From a virus, in IMG/VR virus record IMGVR_UViG_3300025649_000007, positions 1-45,351 of that record: a DNA stretch of 45,351 nucleotides. One strand, 5' to 3'. The notes below the pieces were generated by a model. That model saw only the letters and a program-made list of their open reading frames with translations, had not been told where the DNA came from and did not search any database. Of this stretch, positions 7,826 through 14,984 are shown one piece after another. Within the stretch, counting starts at the first letter, position 1, and each line of letters begins with the position of its first letter. Both the position numbers and the translations under genes were made by a program.

Positions 7826-8074
7826 ATGGCAAAAATAAAACCAAAAACAATGATAAGCAAAATAATGCTTACTCCTGCGAGGACAGTAAATCTCGGTGAC
7901 TTTAATTCAGTAAAACTATCGGCTGGAGTAGAAATTCAATTTGAGAAACCAGTTGATATAGAAGGAGAAGAAGCTAAACAGGCTTTTGCTGATGCGAGGA
8001 AGACAATTAAAGAAGAATTTAAAAAGCAATTTGAACCTTATTATAAAAAAAGCAAACAGAAAGGTGGTGAATAA
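7826..8074 (+). CDS. Small protein co-transcribed with SSB
   Basis: 82 residues; the central FNSVKLSAGVEIQFEKP is beta-rich and the C-terminal 35 residues are a charged helix ending KKSKQKGGE. It lies 2 nt upstream of the SSB gene behind a consensus promoter. Many phage SSB operons carry a small partner protein, but I cannot assign a family. Confidence 0.65.
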   Translation: MAKIKPKTMISKIMLTPARTVNLGDFNSVKLSAGVEIQFEKPVDIEGEEAKQAFADARKTIKEEFKKQFEPYYKKSKQKGGE

Positions 8075-8076
8075 AA

Positions 8077-8715
8077 ATGAGTAATGATTTCGGATATGGC
8101 ATCGTAGATGAAGCACAGAAAGCCGTTGGAGGAGGAAGATTTCTTCAGTTCGGTAAAGGCGACAAAGGAAGGACAATAACATTTCGTTTAGTCAGTAAAC
8201 CAGAGTTCGTAACACAGCATTGGGTTATAGGTGAAGACGGAAAGAGCAGACCAATAAAATGTACTGGAAAAGATTGTTCTTACTGTGGAGATGATGTGCC
8301 TTTGAAAGAGAAAATTGACAAGAGAGTCACATTCGGTTGGATTGTAATTGATAGAGATGATGGAACACCTAAGATTTTTAAAGGTGCTTTCATGATAGCT
8401 AAAGACATAAAGGCTTTGTCAGAAGACAAGGATTGGGGCAACCCCATGCTTTATGATATTAAAGTTACAAGAACCGAAGAGGCAGGAGCTTATTACAAAA
8501 CTGTACCAGTTCCAAAAGGAATGGGAACACCAATCACTAAAGATGAAGATAAGGCTGTTAAAGAAGCTAAATTTAATCTTAAAGATGAAATGGGCGGTAG
8601 TAAGAAAAGTGAAAACATAGGTAACTATGAAGATTTAGAAACTGTTTCAGAAAAAGATACACCAAAAGGAAAAGAAGTGAAAGCTGAAGTTCCTGTTGAT
8701 GATATTCCATTCTAA
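8077..8715 (+). CDS. Phage single-stranded DNA-binding protein (zinc-containing type)
   Basis: 212 residues. An OB-like N-terminal region (GRTITFRLVSKPEFVTQHWV) is interrupted by a zinc motif C-x4-C-x2-C (CTGKDCSYC), and the C-terminal 60 residues are acidic and end DDIPF, the classical SSB tip that binds partner proteins. This architecture is seen in phage SSBs distinct from the cellular family. It shares a promoter with the 82-aa gene and follows the Cas4-like nuclease. A second, cellular-type SSB lies at 37452 and lacks this tail, which suggests a division of labour. Confidence 0.75.
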   Translation: MSNDFGYGIVDEAQKAVGGGRFLQFGKGDKGRTITFRLVSKPEFVTQHWVIGEDGKSRPIKCTGKDCSYCGDDVPLKEKIDKRVTFGWIVIDRDDGTPKIFKGAFMIAKDIKALSEDKDWGNPMLYDIKVTRTEEAGAYYKTVPVPKGMGTPITKDEDKAVKEAKFNLKDEMGGSKKSENIGNYEDLETVSEKDTPKGKEVKAEVPVDDIPF

Positions 8716-8728
8716 GGAATGGGGCGGG

Positions 8729-8746
8729 GTGCGCATGCTCACGCAC
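8729..8746 (+). other. GC hairpin between genes
   Basis: GTGCG and CGCAC pair around an 8-nt loop, 13 nt after the SSB stop in otherwise AT-rich DNA. There is no T-run, so this may be a weak terminator or mRNA-stabilising element rather than a classical terminator. An AATTAAATTAAT leader follows before the ATG at 8768. Confidence 0.4.
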
Positions 8747-8767
8747 ATTAGAAATTAAATTAATAAG

Positions 8768-9193
8768 ATGAAATATAAAGTAGGAGATAGGGTTAGGATT
8801 AAAAAAGATGCTATTGTTGGGCTTTATCCTGAAAATCGTGGCAAGGTATGTACGATAAAAGAAATAGTTGATAATGAGTATTGTCGGATGGAAGAAGGTG
8901 GTGTATGGTTTGAAGAAGAACTAGAACTCGTAGAGAAAACCCTAGACAACCTAGAAGTGGGTGATGTTCTCATAAATGATGCTGGCAATAAAAAAACTGT
9001 ATTGAAGAAAGAAAGTGGATATATAATGTCCTGCTATGATGACCAGACAGAAAAGGATGACCACTTTAACATAGGAGAACTAGAGAGAGGTGGCTTCAAA
9101 ATCTTTAATGGCGACACAATAGAAATAGAAGGAAAGAAGTATCGTAAGGAAGATGTAATAGACAGAGTTAAAAAATTAAAGGAGGTAAAGTGA
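8768..9193 (+). CDS. SH3-like small protein, unknown function
   Basis: 141 residues. The opening YKVGDRVRIKKDA...NRGKVCTIKEI...EELELVE is the SH3-like barrel pattern common in small phage proteins. The second half repeats a basic beta layout (LEVGDVLINDAGNKKTVLKK) and ends in a helix. The function is unknown. Preceded by an AATTAAAT-type leader; its end carries GGAGG, the ribosome site of the next gene. Confidence 0.65.
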   Translation: MKYKVGDRVRIKKDAIVGLYPENRGKVCTIKEIVDNEYCRMEEGGVWFEEELELVEKTLDNLEVGDVLINDAGNKKTVLKKESGYIMSCYDDQTEKDDHFNIGELERGGFKIFNGDTIEIEGKKYRKEDVIDRVKKLKEVK

Positions 9194-9327
9194 AAATACC
9201 CAAAAGATTAAAATGTCGTTACTGTGACTACACTACTCCAGCAGGAAGGCTACACCCTAAGTGTGCTTTAAACCTGCACATGAGGTGGAAACATGGTGAA
9301 TGGAAGAAGGGAAGAACTAAAAATTAA
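9190..9327 (+). CDS. 45-residue C2H2-type zinc-finger protein
   Basis: GTG start overlapping the upstream stop by 4 nt, with GGAGG 4 bases upstream. The product begins MKIPKRLKCRYCDYTT and contains C-x2-C followed by LHMRWKH, i.e. a C2H2 finger with histidines spaced H-x4-H, and a basic tail WKKGRTKN. Single C2H2 fingers occur in phage DNA-binding proteins. A role in transcription control is inference. Confidence 0.6.
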   Translation: MKIPKRLKCRYCDYTTPAGRLHPKCALNLHMRWKHGEWKKGRTKN

Positions 9328-9337
9328 ATAGAAGACT

Positions 9338-9535
9338 ATGAAAAAGGATAAGAATAAAGAAGAGATGGTGTTTCAGATGGTTTACAGCAAGTTTATTAAG
9401 CTGGAAGTTCCAGTTCATAAACCGCTTATACAAAGGTTTGTAGTTGCTTTTAAGGCTATTGTGTATGGTAAAATAGATGTCATGTTTGAAGAGGCAATGT
9501 TTACTAAGAAAGCATTAAAGAAATTGATTAAATGA
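9338..9535 (+). CDS. Small basic protein, unknown
   Basis: 65 residues, helical and lysine-rich (start MKKDKNKEEM, end KKALKKLIK). Its leader, about 22 bases ending in the ATG, is identical to the leader at about 11528-11549, showing duplication of start regions. Stop overlaps the next ATG. Confidence 0.6.
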   Translation: MKKDKNKEEMVFQMVYSKFIKLEVPVHKPLIQRFVVAFKAIVYGKIDVMFEEAMFTKKALKKLIK

Positions 9536-9621
9536 CATACTTCTTTCATGTATTACTAGCAGGAACACTATTAGGTTTTGCTATTATCGCATTACTATTT
9601 ATTTTATTTGGCCATGAGTAA
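9532..9621 (+). CDS. 29-residue membrane peptide
   Basis: ATGA overlap with the upstream gene. The product is a single hydrophobic helix (TYFFHVLLAGTLLGFAIIAL and LFILFG) with almost no soluble part. It overlaps the next start by 8 nt. Translation is plausible through coupling, but the ORF is short. Confidence 0.45.
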   Translation: MTYFFHVLLAGTLLGFAIIALLFILFGHE

Positions 9622-9841
9622 AGAAAAATATATAGAGCTAGGAAGAACAAGGGAGGCACCTTTGTCGGTATTAAAGAAGAATTTAAAGACAATGCGTAAC
9701 GCCATTGAAAACAATTCAGAAATGACCAGTTTTGATTACAGTATGGGCGCGTTAGACACCATTGAGTTGGTAGAGAAGATGATTGCACCATCTAAACCAG
9801 AGGGGATTATAGATGTGGATGACATAGATGGGATAAATTGA
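9614..9841 (+). CDS. Small acidic protein, unknown
   Basis: 75 residues from the ATG at 9614; an upstream extension in frame would run through the membrane-peptide ORF and has no good start. Helical, with an acidic C-terminus (GIIDVDDIDGIN). No family recognised. The last bases include the -35 box of the promoter for the repressor gene. Confidence 0.6.
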   Translation: MSKEKYIELGRTREAPLSVLKKNLKTMRNAIENNSEMTSFDYSMGALDTIELVEKMIAPSKPEGIIDVDDIDGIN

Positions 9842-9866
9842 CAAACAATTACAATTGTGGTATTAT
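9838..9866 (+). promoter_or_regulatory. Promoter of the ribbon-helix-helix gene, with operator
   Basis: TTGACA (9838-9843), 17-bp spacer, TATTAT (9861-9866). The spacer contains the inverted repeat ACAATT-AC-AATTGT (9845-9858). The predicted start falls at about 9873, the A of the ATG, so the mRNA is probably leaderless. Confidence 0.85.
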
Positions 9867-9872
9867 AGAACC

Positions 9873-10043
9873 ATGAGTAAGACAATAAAGACAGCCAGAA
9901 TACAGACTAAGTTACCAGAGGATATACACAAGAAGATTGTGGAGATAGCGGTCAAAGAGTATGAGGGTAATAAGAGTCAAGCTGTTAGAAAACTATTAGC
10001 AAACGCCTTAGAACAATTAGCAATAGACCAGCTTAAACAATGA
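9873..10043 (+). CDS. Ribbon-helix-helix (CopG/Arc-like) repressor
   Basis: 56 residues from the ATG at 9873. An earlier in-frame TTG at 9855 lies inside the promoter and is rejected. ARIQTKLPEDIHKKIVEIAV then KSQAVRKLLANALEQL fits the RHH fold: one beta strand, helix, turn with N-K-S, helix. RHH dimers bind short inverted repeats. The repeat ACAATT-AC-AATTGT occurs between the -10 and -35 boxes of its own promoter and of the promoter at 10078, so autorepression and control of the next gene are strongly suggested. Confidence 0.8.
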   Translation: MSKTIKTARIQTKLPEDIHKKIVEIAVKEYEGNKSQAVRKLLANALEQLAIDQLKQ

Positions 10044-10077
10044 ATAAAAGTGATGAGGATGATATAAGTGATTTAGC

Positions 10078-10106
10078 TTGACAAACAATTACAATTGTGT
10101 TACTAT
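10078..10106 (+). promoter_or_regulatory. Second promoter with the same operator
   Basis: TTGACA (10078-10083), 17-bp spacer, TACTAT (10101-10106). The spacer holds an exact copy of ACAATTACAATTGT (10085-10098). Leader of about 18 nt before the ATG at 10131. Confidence 0.85.
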
Positions 10107-10130
10107 CAAGTCAATTAAATATATAAACAC

Positions 10131-10385
10131 ATGACAGATTTTTTACAAGGAAATTCGGCCAAAGATTTTATTCCAGCAGAAACAGCGTATGAAGAGAATT
10201 TAGCCAGAAGAGGTGATGATGGGGATGGTGTAAACAAGGATAGCAAAGATGGGAAGAGGGATGAGTTGATTGAAAAAGGATATGTGGAGTGTAAGCATTG
10301 TGGGAGTCTACACGACCCTAAATTTAGCACTTGTTTTAGGTGTAGAGATAAAGAGAATAAACCAGAAAATTTGGTTGATTATTAA
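10131..10385 (+). CDS. Small zinc-ribbon protein under RHH control
   Basis: 84 residues; an acidic/basic N-terminal half and a zinc ribbon C-x2-C...C-x2-C (CKHCG and CFRCR) in the C-terminal 35. The promoter with the RHH operator is 25 bp upstream. Function unknown; the ribbon suggests nucleic-acid or protein binding. Confidence 0.65.
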   Translation: MTDFLQGNSAKDFIPAETAYEENLARRGDDGDGVNKDSKDGKRDELIEKGYVECKHCGSLHDPKFSTCFRCRDKENKPENLVDY

Positions 10386-10395
10386 GTATGACACA

Positions 10396-10512
10396 TTGAC
10401 ATAGTTATTCCTTAGACCCCAGCAGTCGGTGGGTTTAGGGGGAGTAAAAGATAAGTTAAGTTTGTAGCTCAAGTGACGTAAAATACCGCCCACGCTCCTT
10501 ACTTGACTTATC
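10396..10512 (+). ncRNA. Structured intergenic RNA candidate with two long hairpins
   Basis: CCTTAGACCC (10410-10419) pairs with GGGTTTAGGG (10431-10440) around an 11-nt loop, and GATAAGTTAAGT (10450-10461) pairs with ACTTGACTTATC (10501-10512) enclosing 39 nt. An AT-rich leader with AATTAAATTAAAT follows before the next ATG. TTGACA at 10396 has no matching -10. Could be a 5'-UTR element or small RNA. Confidence 0.5.
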
Positions 10513-10542
10513 CTTTATTAAAAATTAAATTAAATAATTAAA

Positions 10543-10785
10543 ATGGGTAAGAAAGCATATAAGTACAAATACACACAGGTAAAGAAGTTAAACATGTTTT
10601 CTATTTTGTTAGTTGTTGTTGCTGTTGTTAGTGTTTATTTATCTACCAAAACAACAAAGAAGTGGAAAACCTATGCTGAGGATTTGGTTGAAAGCCAAAA
10701 CATTATGGTATGGGAGATGGATGAGAGTTGTTTTAAACAGATTCAAAACTCAAGTGATGGAGTAATTAGACTACAAATAAAATGA
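10543..10785 (+). CDS. Single-span membrane protein
   Basis: 80 residues: a basic N-terminus (KKAYKYKYTQVKK), one membrane span (FSILLVVVAVVSVYL) and a soluble C-terminus. Starts after a structured leader and overlaps the next gene by 4 nt. Unknown function. Confidence 0.65.
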   Translation: MGKKAYKYKYTQVKKLNMFSILLVVVAVVSVYLSTKTTKKWKTYAEDLVESQNIMVWEMDESCFKQIQNSSDGVIRLQIK

Positions 10786-11540
10786 GCATAATGATGTGCC
10801 CACACTGTGACGAACTTTATGACTCTGATTTTAATGCCTCTCACGAGGCTTGTTGTGAAGAAAAAACTGATAATATGCACAGCCCTCTTTGGAGAAAAGT
10901 TCACAAGGAAACACACACAACGCATGACAAATCTACTAGTAGAGAATATGGTATATGGTCAGCGATGAAAAACAGATGTGATAATCCCAGCCATATTGGT
11001 TATAAAAATTATGGAGGTCGTGGAATTGGATATTGTTATAAATGGAGAAATTTTGAGGGTTTTTGGGAAGATAAGAAAGATACATATTTACAAAATTTAA
11101 GCATAGATAGAATTGACAATGATGGTGATTATTGTAAGTCGAATTGTAGATGGACCACTCAAAGAGAACAATCTAGAAATAGCAGAAGAAATAGAAAAAT
11201 AACCGTTAATGGTAAAACAAAAATATTAACAGATTGGTTACTTGAATATAATATCAGTAGAGACACATTCTATTCTAGAGTTAAAAGGGGGACGTCTGAC
11301 CTGATGGCATTGACAACTCCAGCAGACAGGAAAAAAAGAAAAGCATCTTTGTCAAGAAAAATGTTTAAAGATGTAGAGCATGAGGAGATGTGTAAGGAAG
11401 ATATGGAAGATAATGAGAAGGCACTCGCAGATAAAGCAGAAGAAGAATATGTTAAAAAAGTTTGGGATGAGAAGTTTGACAACCCACTTGAACAAGTTGA
11501 TGAATTAGTAAAACAAGCTAAAGAATTAAAAATTAAATAG
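10782..11540 (+). CDS. Phage endonuclease-like protein (SIDRID...NCRW family) embedded in another protein
   Basis: 252 residues. Residues 54-130 carry a phage-common pattern: IWSAMKNRC, YGGRGI, W.NF..F, LSIDRIDNDGDY and NCRWTT..EQ..N. This is an HNH-like homing endonuclease type; residues 140-172 (ITVNGKTKILTDWLLEYNIS) form the HTH-like DNA-binding tail seen in such enzymes. The first 30 residues (CPHCDELYDS...CC) and the last 65 (VEHEEMCKEDMEDNEK) look unrelated, as if an endonuclease landed in frame inside a small zinc protein. Family placement is from remembered patterns; activity is unproven. Confidence 0.6.
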   Translation: MSIMMCPHCDELYDSDFNASHEACCEEKTDNMHSPLWRKVHKETHTTHDKSTSREYGIWSAMKNRCDNPSHIGYKNYGGRGIGYCYKWRNFEGFWEDKKDTYLQNLSIDRIDNDGDYCKSNCRWTTQREQSRNSRRNRKITVNGKTKILTDWLLEYNISRDTFYSRVKRGTSDLMALTTPADRKKRKASLSRKMFKDVEHEEMCKEDMEDNEKALADKAEEEYVKKVWDEKFDNPLEQVDELVKQAKELKIK

Positions 11541-11546
11541 AAGACT

Positions 11547-11972
11547 ATGAGTAAGGATAAGAAGAAAGATGTATTTGACGAACTGGTAAACGACCCAACC
11601 TTTATTAAAGAGGCTGATGATGCTTGGAAGAATATCGATAAGCTTCCCAGCCTCTGCCCTCACTGTAACTGTATGACCAAGACCATTAAATCTCTTTGTG
11701 GTAAGTGTGGAGGGACTAAGAAGAACACACCGTATATAGAGGAGTTAAAGTTAATACTTGATGAAAATATCGGATTTTTTGAAGGAGATAAGACACTTAT
11801 ACAAATAAAGGAAGCCGAAATAATCAACTGGATAACCAAAACAATAGAGAGTGAGAAGGAGAAGGCAGTAGAAGACTTCATAACCAAGATGTATGGCAAG
11901 AGATGTAAGGAGTACGAGGAGGGTTGCCCTACTTGCGATGAGTGGAAGTTATTTGATGAGTATATAAAATGA
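11547..11972 (+). CDS. Zinc-ribbon protein with KRCKEYE C-terminal module (copy 1)
   Basis: 141 residues. A zinc ribbon (CPHCN...CGKCGG, residues 37-54) is followed by a helical linker and a C-terminal module FITKMYGKRCKEYEEGCPTC then DEWKLFDEYIK, with three cysteines. The module recurs in the next gene and at 26462. The last 106 bp plus the next start are 95% identical to 12414-12519. Function unknown. Confidence 0.65.
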   Translation: MSKDKKKDVFDELVNDPTFIKEADDAWKNIDKLPSLCPHCNCMTKTIKSLCGKCGGTKKNTPYIEELKLILDENIGFFEGDKTLIQIKEAEIINWITKTIESEKEKAVEDFITKMYGKRCKEYEEGCPTCDEWKLFDEYIK

Positions 11973-12505
11973 AACAACAAGAGAAGGAGACACTTAAAGC
12001 TATTGAGGATTTCAAGAATATAATTGATAGCTCTTGGAAAACTGGAAGATATATTCTTAGTACAGATAAAGTAGAACAGTTAAGGGTACTAATAATCAAA
12101 GCCTATAAAGCAGGCTATGCAGTTGAAACTATGAACACTAAACCAGAGAGGGATAAAGTAATGGATAAGTTTAATGAGATTTTTCCAGATGTTAAGCGTA
12201 TACCCAATCCAGTTATCCGGAAATCCCGGACAACTGAAACTACACCTAAGTATATTGAGGAGTTTGAGAAGGAGATTAAAAGTAACTCTTATTTTGCTAA
12301 TCAACACGAAGGAAATGAATTTGTCTTAAAAGCCTCACGAGCAATAGAGATTGCTGCAGAACATCTAACCAAAACAATAGAGGGTGAGAGGGAGAGGGCA
12401 ATAAAAGGCTTTATAACCAAGATGTATGGCAAGAGATGTAAGGAGTATGAGGAGGGTTGCCCTACATGTGACGAGTGGAAGTTATATGATGAGTATATAA
12501 AATGA
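11969..12505 (+). CDS. KRCKEYE-module protein (copy 2)
   Basis: 178 residues: a helical N-terminal part (MKQQEKETLKAIEDF), a Lys/Arg-rich middle (VIRKSRTTETTPKYIEEFEK) and the same C-terminal module as the upstream gene. ATGA overlaps on both sides. The start segment MKQQEK is shared with the next gene, so both gene ends and starts have been copied. Unknown function. Confidence 0.65.
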   Translation: MKQQEKETLKAIEDFKNIIDSSWKTGRYILSTDKVEQLRVLIIKAYKAGYAVETMNTKPERDKVMDKFNEIFPDVKRIPNPVIRKSRTTETTPKYIEEFEKEIKSNSYFANQHEGNEFVLKASRAIEIAAEHLTKTIEGERERAIKGFITKMYGKRCKEYEEGCPTCDEWKLYDEYIK

Positions 12506-12717
12506 AACAACAAGAGAAGACTATACCAGAAGCAATTAAAAAAGCCAGAAAGGAAGCATTGAAGATACTTAAAAAGGATAATGCTGGTTACTCTCTCCGA
12601 AGTTGTTGGAAGTGTAACTCTGCCCACGAACACCTAAAAAAGGCAACTTATCCAATATGTTGTTTTGGTTGTGGACATTGGTATTACAAAGGATTGGATA
12701 TAACACAAAATGACTAA
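12502..12717 (+). CDS. Small zinc-ribbon protein
   Basis: 71 residues: helical N-terminus, then CWKCNSAHEHLKKATYPICC and FGCGHW, a treble-clef or ribbon-like pattern. Begins with the same MKQQEK start as the upstream gene and overlaps the next by 8 nt. Confidence 0.6.
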   Translation: MKQQEKTIPEAIKKARKEALKILKKDNAGYSLRSCWKCNSAHEHLKKATYPICCFGCGHWYYKGLDITQND

Positions 12718-13099
12718 ACAAAAGACTATTAAGGAGAGGGCAAGAGAACTTCTTAAAAAATTAGAAGTACACTATAAAGTAAAAGATAAAGTACACTATC
12801 GAGACTTAGTTGGAGATAAGAACTTAACACTAATAACCAAAGCCCTACAAGACACCATTAAGGACACTAAGAAGGAAGTGATAGGGGAGATAGAGAAGAA
12901 ACTACCTAAAGCTAAAAAGGCTACTGTTATACAAAGAGTAACGAGAAACTTGGGTGCAGGCAATTACTCCTCACTTGAAGATGGAGCAGACATTAGGATA
13001 AAAAATCCGAAATTGTCAGATGAGGAATTTGAACAAGCTAGAGGATGGAATGAATACCGAAGAAAATTACTAGACTCATTACTAACCAAGAACAAATGA
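12710..13099 (+). CDS. Small protein with TKALQDTIKDT module (copy 1)
   Basis: 129 residues, mostly helical and charged. The module TKALQDTIKDT...VIGE (about residues 43-62) is shared with the next gene, including 34 identical bases (12834-12867 and 13298-13331). ATGA overlap downstream. Unknown function. Confidence 0.6.
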   Translation: MTKQKTIKERARELLKKLEVHYKVKDKVHYRDLVGDKNLTLITKALQDTIKDTKKEVIGEIEKKLPKAKKATVIQRVTRNLGAGNYSSLEDGADIRIKNPKLSDEEFEQARGWNEYRRKLLDSLLTKNK

Positions 13100-13467
13100 A
13101 ACACAAAAAGACAATAGAGGATAGTAGGAAATCCCAACATACCACTGAATCTATGCAGAAAGCTATAAATCTATGCAAGATAGAGGCTAGGGTGGAGGAG
13201 TTAACCTTAGAATTATTAGAGAAGAGGGAGATGTGGGTTAAGTTTAATGGTGGAGAGGGAAGCTGTTACATAGACTTTACACCCATGAAAAAAGGTTTAA
13301 CCAAAGCCCTACAAGACACCATTAAGGACACAGAGGAGAGGGTGATTGGGGAGATGAAGATGGAAGAAATGGTGTGGGCAGAGCCTCTAGTCGGAAGTGA
13401 ATTAGAAACATGGAATAGAGCAGTTAAATACTTTAACGATAAAATTAACAAACTAAAGAAGATATGA
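13096..13467 (+). CDS. Small protein with TKALQDTIKDT module (copy 2)
   Basis: 123 residues, helical. Shares the TKALQDTIKDT...VIGE module with its upstream neighbour, in a different surrounding context. Ends NDKINKLKKI; the bases encoding NKLKK recur at the ends of neighbouring ORFs. Unknown function. Confidence 0.6.
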   Translation: MKHKKTIEDSRKSQHTTESMQKAINLCKIEARVEELTLELLEKREMWVKFNGGEGSCYIDFTPMKKGLTKALQDTIKDTEERVIGEMKMEEMVWAEPLVGSELETWNRAVKYFNDKINKLKKI

Positions 13468-13637
13468 AGAAGATGAAGAAAGTAAATCGTGTTGAAGTAA
13501 TTGACCACACCAAGAGTGTTGAGGATGGTGGTGGTAGAGCTTATGTTAAATGGGAAGATGAGTTAGATGTGGCGATAGATATTCAAGATGAGGGAAGAAC
13601 TTTGAAGATATTTATTAACAAACTAAAGAAGAAATGA
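13464..13637 (+). CDS. 57-residue protein, unknown
   Basis: ATGA-coupled. MKKMKKVNRVEVIDHTKSVE followed by a beta-rich body (RAYVKWEDELDVAIDIQ) and the recurring C-terminal INKLKKK. Probably expressed through coupling; no family recognised. Confidence 0.55.
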   Translation: MKKMKKVNRVEVIDHTKSVEDGGGRAYVKWEDELDVAIDIQDEGRTLKIFINKLKKK

Positions 13638-13771
13638 AAATCTTTTATTTTAAGAACTTAAAAACAAACGAAACTTATGTGATAAATGCGGTAGATGTTG
13701 GTCTTGCCTATAAGGCGGTTTGTGAACAAAAAGACATTCCCTTAGTCAATTATTATCTAAAGAAGAAATGA
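13634..13771 (+). CDS. 45-residue protein, unknown
   Basis: ATGA-coupled ORF starting MKIFYFKNLKTNETYVINAV and ending YYLKKK. Compact alpha/beta pattern. No family recognised. Confidence 0.5.
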   Translation: MKIFYFKNLKTNETYVINAVDVGLAYKAVCEQKDIPLVNYYLKKK

Positions 13772-13842
13772 AAGCTAGAGTAAGATGTGAAGACAACAAC
13801 AAATTATTATTTAAAAAAATGAATGGAGGTGAAACAGAATGA
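13768..13842 (+). CDS. 24-residue ORF coupled to next gene
   Basis: MKARVRCEDNNKLLFKKMNG then GETE. Its final codons contain GGAGGTG, the Shine-Dalgarno site for the next ATG at 13839, so it may serve mainly as a leader ORF. Confidence 0.3.
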   Translation: MKARVRCEDNNKLLFKKMNGGETE

Positions 13843-13964
13843 AAAAGCAAAAAGAGATGGAAGTTTTTGAATTACTTTTATATTACATTTTTAACGTATT
13901 AACTTTTGGAGTATTATATCTTTATAAGATAGTGGTTAAAAAAGCGATGAGTGAAATGCAATGA
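13839..13964 (+). CDS. 41-residue membrane peptide
   Basis: Start with GGAGGTG 9 nt upstream. One hydrophobic helix (LLLYYIFNVLTFGVLYLY) flanked by lysines. ATGA overlap with the next membrane protein gene. Confidence 0.55.
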   Translation: MKKQKEMEVFELLLYYIFNVLTFGVLYLYKIVVKKAMSEMQ

Positions 13965-14260
13965 AGAAATACCTAATAGCTTACTCCATGTTTAGAATGC
14001 TCGATATTCTAACAACAGTAATTGGAGTGAGCTTTTTGGGTTGTTGGGAAAGTAATCCATTTATGAGAATTTTATTGGGTGTTGGGTTGTGGCATTTTGT
14101 CTTTGTAAATGTGGTGGTGTCAATTGTGGTTGGGTATTGTGTAGGAAAGAACCTTAGGATAAGGGCAATTAGAGTGGCATTCTTGTTGTTCATAATTCTG
14201 AATGGGATAATAGTGATTGGGAATATTGCCGCAATATTAATAGCTATTTATTTAAAATGA
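13961..14260 (+). CDS. Three-span membrane protein, DUF5658-like
   Basis: 99 residues with three hydrophobic segments. The opening FRMLDILTTVIGVSFLGCWESNPFM matches the DUF5658 pattern (D..TT..G...G..E.NP). The function of the family is not known. Coupled to neighbours by ATGA overlaps. Confidence 0.6.
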   Translation: MKKYLIAYSMFRMLDILTTVIGVSFLGCWESNPFMRILLGVGLWHFVFVNVVVSIVVGYCVGKNLRIRAIRVAFLLFIILNGIIVIGNIAAILIAIYLK

Positions 14261-14556
14261 ATGTATTTAAAGGATTTGTTAAACCGCAGTTGGTTCCTAA
14301 TACCAATAAACAAGTGGAACTATTGGCAACCAACTTAGACCACACCTATAATTCTGAGTTGGCTAAAAAATTAAAGCGTACTGGAAAGTATGCTCTATAT
14401 GCAGGAATGGAATTTGAAGGATATGTAAGATGGTCTAAAAAAAGAAACTTATGGATATGTGAAGTGTGGAAACTGGGCGCACCCTCTACTTCCATATTTT
14501 CTAACACCTTAACTGAGTTGATGCAGAAGGTGAGTGAAAGTTATGGTTTTGATTAG
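14257..14556 (+). CDS. Small protein, unknown
   Basis: 99 residues, mixed alpha/beta, with an aromatic core (YALYAGMEFEGYVRWSKKRN then LWICEVW). No family recognised. A TATTAT box at about 14563 follows and may start the next gene. Confidence 0.55.
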   Translation: MNVFKGFVKPQLVPNTNKQVELLATNLDHTYNSELAKKLKRTGKYALYAGMEFEGYVRWSKKRNLWICEVWKLGAPSTSIFSNTLTELMQKVSESYGFD

Positions 14557-14571
14557 AAAAATATTATACTT

Positions 14572-14958
14572 ATGTTAATGGAAAAAGATTTAAAACCTTA
14601 TGAGATTTTTGTAGGCAAGATTTTTAAAAAGGAGGAGCATAGCCTACAAGCCTTAGAGAAGGAGGCTGTCGTTGCTAGAAGGAGAGCTGAGATGAGTGGT
14701 GATGATGATGATAGGAAAGTGGCGGAGGTGAGGAAAAAAGATTATCTAAAGGAGTATGACAGACTTTACAGGATGACTCCTGAAGATGAGGAGGAGATGA
14801 GAAGGAAATATCCTAATGAAGAGAAGCAAGAAGATTATAGAAGCACTTGGGTTTATTATGATGGGGATGGTGAAGCACATGAATATAACGATGAGAACCC
14901 CTATTTTGACGAGGGTAATTTTGATGCAGAAAGTGATGACGGTTTTAGTTTGACTTAG
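14572..14958 (+). CDS. Acidic coiled-coil protein, unknown
   Basis: 128 residues (or 126 from the second ATG at 14578). Residues 15-75 are a charged helix; the last 40 are very acidic (EYNDENPYFDEGNFDAESDD). Acidic tails of this kind occur in scaffold-like or DNA-mimic proteins, but there is no direct support. Confidence 0.55.
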   Translation: MLMEKDLKPYEIFVGKIFKKEEHSLQALEKEAVVARRRAEMSGDDDDRKVAEVRKKDYLKEYDRLYRMTPEDEEEMRRKYPNEEKQEDYRSTWVYYDGDGEAHEYNDENPYFDEGNFDAESDDGFSLT

Positions 14959-14984
14959 CTCCAAAAAAAATCAATAATTGAGAC

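Noticed and set aside
9855-9872. TTG start at 9855 for the RHH protein
   Set aside because: Lies inside the promoter spacer and operator; the ATG at 9873 gives the standard RHH length.
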